In this document: in pieces, positions 30,601 to 42,600 of the stretch | Numbering within the stretch: the stretch's first letter is position 1 | Layout of the letters: every line of letters starts with the position of its first letter | NCBI GenBank assembly: GCA_903813345.2 | Contig: CAIIXF020000001.1 | Coordinates: 35,247,366 to 35,311,365, forward strand | Source: Owenia fusiformis | Lineage: Eukaryota; Annelida; Polychaeta; Sabellida; Oweniidae | Direction of reading: 5' to 3' | Length of the DNA stretch: 64,000 nucleotides | Notes under the pieces: model-generated | Told to the model about the DNA's origin: nothing | What the model saw: only the letters and a program-made list of their open reading frames with translations | Databases searched by the model: none | Made by a program: the position numbers and the translations under genes

Positions 30601-33600
30601 CATTAATCACCAAATGCCAACCGCTGAATACAGTTCACAAAAAAGTTGGGAAATATAACAATATGTCACCATTTCTGGTGGTAACATAAAAAACATTTTG
30701 AAATGATACACACCTGTAGAGCTGCATATATATTACTGATTGCCTGTCCATATGTATCATGACAATGCACAGCTAGCTTGTTTAAAGGAACACACTTAGC
30801 AACTTCCTCTAACATCTCAGACATGGCTATGGGTGTAGCTACACCTATAGTGTCACCTAGCGATATCTCACAGCATCCCATATCATATAGTTGCTTGGAT
30901 ACCTGCAAACAGTGTATTGTAGGTAGAGGTGCATCAAGGAAAATGGAGGGGAATTATGGGAAACAAGTCCTTTCAGACGCATTTGCGGAGAAACTGTTCA
31001 ATATCATTTTATTCATTTTATGAGACACACTTTAAATGCAGAACTGCTGGATGTACCGTATGTTAATAACCATTTTTAAGGAGGTAATTTCCTTTTTTTG
31101 ACGAAAGATCGTATAAGATTGTGACCAATAGAAGCGGGCTAAGCAATATCACTTCACTAAGAATATCACTTCTTAGAGCAGATTGAACAAGCACATTTAT
31201 CTGGCCTGAATTAAGCACAGGTCAAAGGGTTTAATCAAAGCACAATCTAATCTTGAGTCATTATTGGGCAACTTTCCCATTAATAAACCTGTGACCCATA
31301 TGATCTGGAGCCAATCTGCGTGAATCAACCTGACAAACTAGAAAACAGCAACTCCTCGGAGTAGCAAATCATCTTAAAAATGTCTTCTTGAGCAGGGCTC
31401 CTTTGTACCCAGACAACAGCATATAAAATTTGAACCAAATCCATCCACTAGTATTTGAGTTATCAAAGATTATATTTTTTCCGAAAAATGGCTGCCATTT
31501 TGAATTAAGTGGCCATATTGAAAATTCCTTCTCAAACAGAGGTCCTACACCCATAAGGCATAAGCCTATAAAATTTGAATGAAATCCGTCAACCGATATT
31601 TGATTTATTGCCCGGACACACAAACAGACGGACGGCTTTCCTATATCCCTCTCGAACTTCGTACAGTGGGATAATAAGTCTTACCTCAGCTACTTTTATA
31701 GGGTGAATCTTTCCTTCATACGGGCAACCCACTACACAAGACACATACCTGGAACAATCAAATACAACATTGATTACCCTGAATATACCTAAATATTCTG
31801 GAGGCAGTAATAGTCTATATACCACTTATCTCTGCAGCAAGCAAATAAATGACAATATCTTGATAAGTCTCAGAACTATTTCTATGACAGGGACAATAAA
31901 GTGTCTTTTAATAATAAATGTCTTATAAACAGGTTTAACAGTGCAGAACACATGAACATTTCTTCAGTACACATTATATAAGTTAAGTAAGCTTACATAT
32001 ACATGTACATGTATAAGTCAATCACCTGGAGGAATTAAGGACATGTTGAATACGTAATACAAGCTGTAAACAAAATAACAAACACTAGCAAATCAAACAC
32101 ATAATCTGTGTATATTGTGAAAAACTGCCATTTATGAGAAGTGCCAACAAAGAATATGTATTTAGTAGAATGGAATCATAAGTAAGGATTGAAAACAAGG
32201 AATGGTACATACCCCCTGACAGGTATTTTGTCTCTCTTTGCTGCCTCCATTACCTCAGACGACCTGCGCAAACTCTCTGCAATGTCGCAGTTAATATTTT
32301 TTCTGGAATAAAATTCAAATTTTAAGTTTTGGTACATCCCATATCCAATCCTTCCCGATTATTACATTTTAAATAAGAATCAATGTACATGTATATTAAG
32401 GACATTTAGTACATTTGATGTGTGAGAACAGTATTACCAATAATTTTAACTACTAAGATGTTTGCAATTTAGATTGCAATGAAAAAAATTAACAGCAAAT
32501 AATCATGGAGGTTGAAATAATAATTTATTCCGTATTGTATATTCGCATTAGGGCATTAGGGACTCATCAAGCAAAGGTAATGGCCGTCACCTTCGCATCA
32601 AAGATGGCGGATGGGAAGTGTCGATTTCGATGCTTTCAGTTTTCATCGAATTAAACTACTTTGTAGTTGACGTAATGCTTTGATATTTGAACTAAACCCG
32701 ACTTATATGATGTCTCGTTGCCGTGCATGGAAACCAACATGACCGTTACTGTATCTTACATTACCAGTTACCTTCCCTTAAGCGGTGGAATATATCCTTG
32801 AACTTGGGCGCCCACCCATGATATATGAACAAATCATCATATTCCATAGTTATATGAGTCTGATTTGGTTCAAACATCAAAGCATTACGTCAACTATAAA
32901 GTGTAGTTTAATTTGATGAAAACTAAAGATATTAAAACCTTCGCTTGATACTTACCAGTGATCTGTATAAATGCTTGAAATTGCAAACTGTATGAATATT
33001 GAATACCTGTTTATAAATTATGGTATGTAAAGGCAGTAAAAGACAAACATACTTTGAAAAACTTTCTGATGCCGCTACGAATACTGCAATTTCATCTGCC
33101 TTTGCTGAAACCTTAAAACAAAAAGAATTCAATAAATACTTCTAAGATTTCTTAAATGCCAAATTCTATTACATAACAATATATTAACATAAAAACACTT
33201 GTGAAGATTCTTGTGAATCAACCAATGACTAAATAATTGGCTTTTGTGACGTCAACCAGAACTTCTTCCGCCATCATTAACAAAAATTACAATATATACT
33301 TGTCATAGTAATCATTAGAATTTTTAAACAAACAACATATTCTATTCTTACAACACTTAACTAAAAAAAAACACTTAAAAAGTGTAAATTATGGTGAATC
33401 AGCCGATTCCTAATATAATTGGCTTTTGTGACATCAAGCTTAACTTCTTCAGTTATCATTATTCACAGTGTAATGCTACGTTACAAAAATGTTATTTATG
33501 AGTTCATTAATGCATTGCCATAGTAACATACATGTATATGTTTATTGTTGTTCACATGTGCACGTTGACAATAACATTTCAACATGAGTCATATTGACAT

Positions 33601-36600
33601 TTTAAATTATGGCAAATGGTTCAAAAGTGTAACAATATGTTCCAGTCACCAACCACCCTCTGGCAACCACTGAAACCAAATGCCAATCAATGAACACTGA
33701 ATGCAAGCCACTGGCACCAAATGCCAATCAATGAACACTGAATGCAAGTCACTGGCACCAAATGCCAATCAATGAACACTGAATGCCAACCACTGACACC
33801 AAATGCCAATCAATGAACACTGAATGCCAACCACTGACACCAAATGCCAATCAATGAACACTGAATGCAAGCCACTGACACCAAATGCCAATCAATGAAC
33901 ACTGAATGCCAACCACTGACACCAAATGCCAATCAATGAACACTGAATGCCAACCACTGACACCAAATGCCAATCAATGAACACTGAATGCCAACCACTG
34001 ACACCAAATGCCAATCAATGAACACTGAATGCAAGCCACTGACACCAAATGCCAATCAATGAACACTGAATGCAAACCTCTGACACCAAATGCCAATCAA
34101 TAAACACTGAATGCAAATCATTGACACCGAATGCCATTTCGTGAACACTGAATGAAAACAACTGAATTAACCAAATGCCAATCAATGAATACTGTTTGTC
34201 AACCACTGACACCAAATGCCAATCAATGAACACTGAATGCCAACCACTGACACCAAATGCCAATCAATGAACACTGAATGCAAACCTCTGACACCAAATG
34301 CCAATCAATAAACACTGAATCCAAATCATTGACACCGAATGCCATTTCGTGAACACTGAATGAAAACAACAGAATTAACCAAATGCCAATCAATGAATAC
34401 TGTTTGTCAACCACTGAAACCAAATGCCAATCAATGAACACTGAATGCCAACCACAGACACCAAATACCAATCCATGAACATTGAATGTAAACCACTGAC
34501 AACAAATGCCAATCAATGAACACTGAATACAAACCACTGAAACCAAATGCCAATCAATGAACACTGAATACAAACCACTGAAACTAAATGCCAATCGATG
34601 AACACTGAATGCCAACCACTGACACCAAATGCCAATCAAAAAACACTGAATACAAACCACTGAAACTAAATGCCAATCAGTTAACACTAGTGTTGTCGCG
34701 ATGTGCCATAATCGTACATCGATGCATCGGCAATTTTCAGTAGTAAACATCGATGCACATCGCGATGTACATCGAGAAAAAGTTCGAGAAAAGTGCACTG
34801 AAATACCGAACGCTAATGCACTAAAATATCGAACAGAACAAATTAATAAGAGTACGCTGGTATATCCGGGAACATAGCAACAGTGAAATGAAAGTAAAGT
34901 AATTTTTTTAGATTAATGGTTCATTTCGACTAGCTAAAACAGTTTTAAAGCGAAAGAATATCAGAAAACATTTGAAAATGAAATAAGACATGAAAAAAGG
35001 TAAGCAATTTGCGTCAAAATAAGATAAGAAAGGGCGATTTTTAGCAAATCAATTTTTTTTAAAAACATCTATGTTTTGTTTCAGACATCGATGCATCCCC
35101 AGAACCAGCTTTGGCGATGTATATCGCGATGTATCGATTAATCGCAACAACACTAGTTAACACTGAATACAAATATACAAGTGTGAATGCCAAAGGGAAG
35201 GGTGACTAAAAACTTTAAAGAAACCCAACAAGAAAAGCAAACTGTAAGTGTAGATCTGTCATAAGAAAAGTAGACCCTATATATCCCAAAACCATGATCT
35301 AATGTGAAAAGAAACAATGTCTAACTTCCCCCTCCCCCTCCAATCGAGAATATCACAATCCAGGACCAGAACACCAAGGGACATTTCATTCATACTGAAG
35401 TCATTACAATACATGTTGAAGAAAAATTGAAAAAATTGATAGCCAATACTCATAACATCAAAAATAGTTGTAGATACTAGTGCTCATAAAATATAGAGTA
35501 TTCAGTCTCAAATGATGTGGGATAGATAAAACCCAGTCTCGAAGTCCATAAGCAATTCAAAGGGTCAAAGTCCGTTCCCAAAGCCATCGTCATAATCCAT
35601 AAAACACAATAATTCACAATGGTCATCAGGAGAAAACTATGGCTGGTTTCAATCCCTATTTCTCAAACATTAATGCCATAGCCGGGATCCACCTCAAAAG
35701 GTGCCAAGTGAAAAAATTGTGAGTTCATTGCCAATTTATTATACCATTCCTACATCCTTCAACATCTCAAGTGGTAAAACTTGAAATTTCGAAATTAATG
35801 ATTTGTATTTCTTAAGTTTTTTACAAGTATAACCTTGACCTAACAGCTTGATCGCTAAAATATGGTGTCTTGATTTGAAATCTAGATATTTTGAACACGC
35901 CCTGCTATAATAAAGTACAGACACCATATGCCAATCAAAGAATACTGAATACAAACCACTGACACCAAATGCCAATCATTGAACACTGAATGCTGACCAC
36001 TGACACCAAATGCCAATCATTTAAACCTGCACATCGCTCCAAAACGCAATATGTTGACATATATTGTTTTTACATTTTCATATCGCCGGCTCCGATCGAA
36101 GCAAATTCAATGAAAAATCTTTGAAATGACACATTTATCGTAAGTATTTCTACACAAGATTTGCCCCATTTGTTCATCATTCTATAATCTTTCATTAAGC
36201 TCAAAATGATAAAGTTCACCCCCGAAACAACCCAAGATTGCGTTTCGGAGCGTAGTCCAGCTTTAACACTGAATGCTGACCACTGAAACCAAATGCCAAT
36301 CAATGAACACAGAATGCAATTAAATAATCCAAGCCCAACTGTCAAAAGGGGAAATTTCAAAAGAAATTCCACAAGATTATAGGAATCAGTCAGCCTTTCG
36401 ATTTTAACTCTCTATCCTTGATTCCTAAAATCAGCACAATTCATTTTCTCAAGTTTTTCTTGGAAGTCAATAAATGCACGCTTCACCGAATTAATGACAC
36501 TGCTCATGAAAACCCCATTAGTCAGGAACACTGCAACCTTTTTCAAACATTGATTAATGACAACATAATGTCCTGAACTTAAGAGGGTGGAACCATATCA

Positions 36601-39600
36601 TCTAGAAATGTGTCAAGAACACAGGAAGTTTTATTTTGCATATCATTTATTGAACAACTAAAACAACAAAAAGCCAATCCTGCAATAAGGCAGGTGCATG
36701 TACTTTGTTTCTGAGACAGATCATTTACAAAATTCACATCAATTCTTCTTGTGACTGAAATAATACTATGTATGTTTGTATGATAACCAGAACAACGGCA
36801 ACGCCAAAGCGTAGCGAATCCCATCGAACAGAAATGGCTGGCATTTTTACAAAGAAATATATAGCAAATATCATAAAATAACACACATAAGAAAGGTCAC
36901 CATTTTCAAAATGGTTGCTCACTAGCCAAGTTGTCATCAGAAGAAGTAATATGCTTTTTCTTTATAGTATTCACATACCAAATATGAACAAAATTGCTCC
37001 ACTACTTTTCGAGTTGTAGTAAAATACTTGAAAATGGTGGAAATTTTTCAAAATGGCCCGCCTTCTACCAAAAGTATGTCATTAGACAGTGTGCCATGCT
37101 TATAGTATTCACATACCAAATATGAACAAAATCACTCCACTACTTTTCGAGTTACAGCAAAAATCGTAAAACAACGAGTAAAGGCAGAGTAAAATACATT
37201 TAAATGGCGGCCATTTTTCAAAATGGCCACCTTCTACCAAAAGTGTCATTAGACCGTGTACCATGCTTATAGTATTCACATACCAAATATGAACAAGATC
37301 GCTCCACCACTTTTCGAGTTATAGTAAAATACGTTAAAACGGCGGCCATTTTTCAAAATGGCCACCTTCTGCCAAAAGTGTCATTAGACAGTGTGCCATG
37401 CTTATGTCATTCACATACCAAATATGAACAAAATCGCTCCACTACTTTTCGAGTTATAGTAAAATACATTAAATTTGCGGGGAGCCTTCTACCAAAAGTG
37501 TCATAAGACAGTGTGCCATGCTTATAGTATTCACAAACCAAATATGAACAAAATCGCTCCACTACTTCTTGAGTTACAGCAAAAAGTTATAGTAAAATAA
37601 GTTAAAATGGCCACCATTTTTCAAAATGGCCGCCTCCTACCAAAAGTGTCATTAGACAGTGTGCCATGCTTATAGTATTCACAGACCAAATATGAACAAA
37701 ATCGCTCCACTACTTCTTGAGTTACAGCAAAAATCGTAAAATAACGAGTAAAGGCCGCCATTTTTCAAGATGGCTGCCATGTGCTTCTTTAATATCTATA
37801 TTTCTAGCTTTATCAATGTCCTATATAATTTTTTACATTTAAAACATATTGCTATTACAGTTTTACATATTGCACTTAAATTACTGTAAAATCGGCACTA
37901 AAATGGCCGCCATTTTTTAATGAGCGGCCATTTTGAAAATCAGCTTTCGAGCAGAACTTCTACCCCCATAGGGTATATGTGTACAAAATATGAATAAAAT
38001 CAGGCCAACGGTATTTGAGTTATTGCCCGGACGGACGGACGGACGGACGGACAGACGTACGGACGTACGTACGGACAGACGGACGGAGGCGTTCCCTATA
38101 TCCCTCCGAACTTCGTTCGATGGGATAATTTATAAAAAAGCAAAAGGAATGTTAGAGTGCAACTTGATAACATCTGAGCAACAAGATAATTGAAGATCCT
38201 GTTAGCATTTCAATCTTTACTGCATACCTAAAATTCCAGTAAACTTGATCACAATGACATACATATAGTGAAATTATTTATTTTTGAGTATTTTCTGAAC
38301 ATAGTGATTGTTCAACAATATAATCCTTGATGGAGGAAGCACCAATCAATAAAAGTGGCTTTGTCAGTTTGATGCAATGTTGTTTGTTAATTAGACGATG
38401 ATTATACATCATTCATGGCAGGTACTTCATAAAATAGGTTACAAGAGCACAATAATAGATCGCTACATGCACTTTTTATGCTTTTGAAATGTTGCATACC
38501 CGTCCTTTAGTTCAACAATACAATTCAATACTTCCAACATTCATAAATAGATCCATTAGCGATGCCAATCTGATATTCAAATATAAATACTTTAAATTTT
38601 TATCTCAATTTATCAATTTACTCAAGGATATATGTAAGATAGGGTCTAACCCAAATAACTGCCATTCCTCAGATACAGGGTGACACAAAAAGTGCCACCC
38701 AAATAATGTTAAATAACCTTTTCGTCCGTATGATTCCTGACTTTTTTTTGCACATTAAAACTAAACTTCATGGAGCGACTCCACAAGAAGTTTCAGATGA
38801 TTGACTTAACTAGGCCCAATTTTATAAGCTTTATTTTCACAAAGAAAATATTTTTATGGAGCAAATCAAGTGATTCAGTATGGATTAGACATGTCAGAAA
38901 TATTCTTATATCAGTAGATATGGAACAGGATTTTATTGATGAACAAGTTTTCAACCTTAAACTGTTAGAAACGTCTTTAATGGGAAATTATGTTCCTGCA
39001 TGGGAAGTAGCAATAAAGGCTAAGCCAAAATTGCGCACTTATGTAACCTTTAAAAAAGTGCATAAAGTAGATAAGTATCTGTTACAATAAATTTTTCAAA
39101 ATTTGAGCAAAGTCTAGCAGCTCAATTTAGACCAGGTATTTTGCCACTTAGGCTAGAGACAGGCAGATTTAAGGGCGAACATGTGGAAGAAAGATTATGT
39201 ACACTATGTAACGATAAATCAGTTGAAACAGAAATACATTTTCTATTCCATTGTAATAGATATGATGATCTGAGAAAACATATTTTGATGAGGTAGATTT
39301 TAAAGATCTGGATAATGAAGGTAGCAAGGGAACATACCTGTAAAATTGTTAAATTTATTAAGATGGCTTTTGTGCGGAGAAGGCAATTCATTTACAACCT
39401 ATGATATTGATTTTCATGTATTAATTTTGTATTTCCTATTGTTAACAGTGGTTAATAAGCCCAAGGTGGGTTGGGTAAAATTGTAATTAATTTTTTATAT
39501 TTTATAATTGAATTGTAAGACTGACCACTATAAATAAATAAATAAACTAAACTAAACTAAAACTAAACTATAAGACATTCTCTAAATGTCAGAAACACCT

Positions 39601-42600
39601 GAATTCTATAGGTAAAGTTATTGACGACCCACACATTCCACATATTCCCAGACATAAATGGCCCTGATCTCTCTGGTGATCTCTATCTTCAGGTGTTCTA
39701 TGGTTTGGAGGTTTGTTACATACACATGATTCTTCAAGTACCCTCAGAGATAAAAAAAATGAGGGATTATGTCAGATGAATGTGGTTAATAACTTTGCCA
39801 GTAGGATCCAGAAGTATGCCTGCAATGGAATGGACGACATTTTGATCACATCTTGTAACGATTGTATAGGCCCTCATTTTCCTCTGCAGTAAAAGCTTTA
39901 TATCTAAAAACCTCTCTATGCTGAACGCCTCCCAAAGTGAATGCTTTTTGCCAATCCAGACACTTTATGCCATTTTGGAATTTCATGTTTTTTAATTTGC
40001 ATGGAACTCAAATCTTTTTCTTTTTGCACCTTTTTAAATTTGATGCTGGGTATGGCATTAATGGTTGAGAAATAGTGATTGAAAATTGAAGAGAAAAGAC
40101 AGGAAATCAAACGTACCATATAATACAATAAAAGACATCTGCTCTGCTGCGCATCGTAAAATACAGACCTTCTCGGGGAGAACATTTTCTGTATTTCACT
40201 CAAATCATTGAATAACTTCAAATACAAATACAAAGTATCTACAAATACTTTTGATGTTATGAGTATTGGTTATCTATTAAAATTTATTCTTCAGCATGAA
40301 TTCACTTTAGTATGAATGAAATGTCCCTTGACATTGTGATCTTAGATTGTGATAATGGAACTTGAATGGTGGATGGGATGGGGTTATCAGACATTGTTTT
40401 TTCACATTAGATCATGGTTTGGGATAGTTGGGGTTTGTTTTCCTCATGACTAGTGTCCTCTTATATGTTTTGTTTTTTATTCTTCAAAGAGTATGATTAT
40501 TGATATTACACATGCTAGCTTTCAGTTTTTCTGTACAGCAGCAGAAAAACAATTTTGATTTTATCCCTGTAGCATTTATTCCAAGGAAAACGAGCACATG
40601 TGATTTACCTGTATTTACTTACAGCTCCATTGTATCCTTGTATGTTAGGAGTGAGGGCAGCATATGTTGTGTTCTTATGTCTTGTTATACCTTTCATGAC
40701 ATCTGTGTGGTCACCCATCTACAACAACAAACCCTTGGATACTTAAATCTTAGCAAAAGTAATTTTCATGCTATTTTATGGCCATTTGTATGAAATCATC
40801 ATGTACTTAATCATCACATAATGATGCAGAATGAGAATGTTTATAAGCATTATCACAATACACTCGGTGCACATATAAATTCATGTGCCCTCGAGCTTTA
40901 AAATATGAAAACTAGAAATGAATAGCACATATATGTTCCACATTTATCCCACCTTTCTGTTTTGTAACTAGCAATATCTCAAGACTAAGAATAGAGTGGA
41001 CATGGAGTAGCATGGTTAATTTTCCCGTAAAATTTCATTTCATTATTTTCAGGCGTGAAAAAAATATCAATATACTGCAGAAGCAGAAATTAAATAAAAT
41101 ATCTGATATGTTTTATATGCAAGACACCGAACAAAGAATTCTAAATGGCAACATATAACAAGGATCGTTACCTGTGGCACCCATTTGGGAGACACAAAAC
41201 TTGTCACTTCAATACTTGACAGCCCAGCCTCACTCAACAAGTCAACAAGTTTTACTTTGGTCTCTGTGGGAACAACATCCTGTATAGATATATTTGAATA
41301 AAAAATCATCATGCATATTTCTTTATTAATGACATTTTTCAAAATTTATTACTAAATTGTAACATAATATTATGTAGATTTCTTGAGTTCCATATTATAT
41401 ATATAATAATGTACTTAAAACTAATATCAAAATATTTGTTTCAATTATAGTTTTTTAGTTTATTGCCTGCATTTTAAATTTCTAAATTGTGCCTTTTGGT
41501 TTGCCTTAAAGTTCTTAACCATGTACATGTACTGTTATATTTTATTATACTGCACCTAAGCACCTTGATATTCTGTAAGCCGTCTCTTGGTCCCACTTCT
41601 ACAATTTTAACTGATGTAGGCAGGCTTCCCTAGAACAAACAAATAACAAAATAAATCTAAAGGAACATTTGTATATTACCTTTTCAAATTTTCTTTCTGG
41701 TTTTTTGATTGGTCTCCTTTGGAATGGAATCTCATGCAAAAATATTTAGTGGCATCTATCTGGCCAGATAGAGATTAGAAATTCAAGCCCAAAACTCACA
41801 AATATTGTCATATAAATGCAAGAATTATGAGCTTATAGCAGGCCTGTCAACTGACCCACATTTGCTGAAGAAATTGAAGTCATCTCAGTTTTTTTATGTG
41901 ACAGAATATGTCACACAAATACGTTTGTGATTATTGTCAAGCAAAAATATTTCCAGAGAAGAGCAAAAAAAAATGAATGCCAAAAACATAAAAAAACACC
42001 AAAAAACCAAATGCAACTTTCATTCAGAATTTTTTTGTATATGACACGCATTTGCTTTGATTTTTTGGGGTCTGCGTGATTTTGAAAAAAATTCTGGCCA
42101 GGGGGATTGTTCGCTCAAACCCCCCCAGCCCCTCTGGCTGTGGGCCTAGAGTATATGGTACATCAAACACTGGTGTGATGTTTTAATTGACATAAATTCC
42201 TTACAAGAAAACATACAATCATAACCAGAACAACGGCAACGCCAAAGCGTAGCGAATCCCATCAAACAGAAATGGCTGGCATTTTTACAAACGAAATATA
42301 TAGCAAATATTATAAAACAACACACCAGAAAGGCCACCATTTTCAAAATGGTTAGCCAAGTTGTCATCAGAAGAAATAATATGCTTTTAGTAGCCACCTA
42401 TAAAATTTTTGAAAAATCGCACACATGTACTTGTGAAATAAGTAAAAAATGTAAAAATGACAGCCATTTTTTAAAATGGCCGTCTACTATCCAAGTGTCA
42501 TGAGACAGTGTGCAAGGCTCGTGAGTATTCACATATCAAATATGAACAAAATCGCTTCACTACTTTTCAAGTTATAGTAAAAACGTAAAAATGGTGGTCA

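Larger units (their letters stand above)
33640..36320. repeat. 41-bp satellite array in HMGCL intron 4, interrupted by insertions
   Basis: The unit is CCACTGACACCAAATGCCAA followed by TCAATGAACACTGAATGC, repeated more than 25 times between about 33660 and 34690. Remnants continue at 35160, 35925-36020 and 36266-36310. Those outer blocks were separated by later insertions, including a hAT-like MITE and a TTAA-flanked MITE. Long minus-strand open frames here (34015-34263, 34223-34798) are by-products of the repeat. Confidence 0.93.

Noticed and set aside
34015-34798. Minus-strand open frames with repeated [11 protein letters not shown]-like residues
   Set aside because: Produced by the 41-bp satellite; three units equal 123 nt, so the frame repeats without selection.
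38770-39090. 106-codon frame as a host gene
   Set aside because: Its [12 protein letters not shown] motif and the frameshifted continuation identify a LINE 3' fragment.
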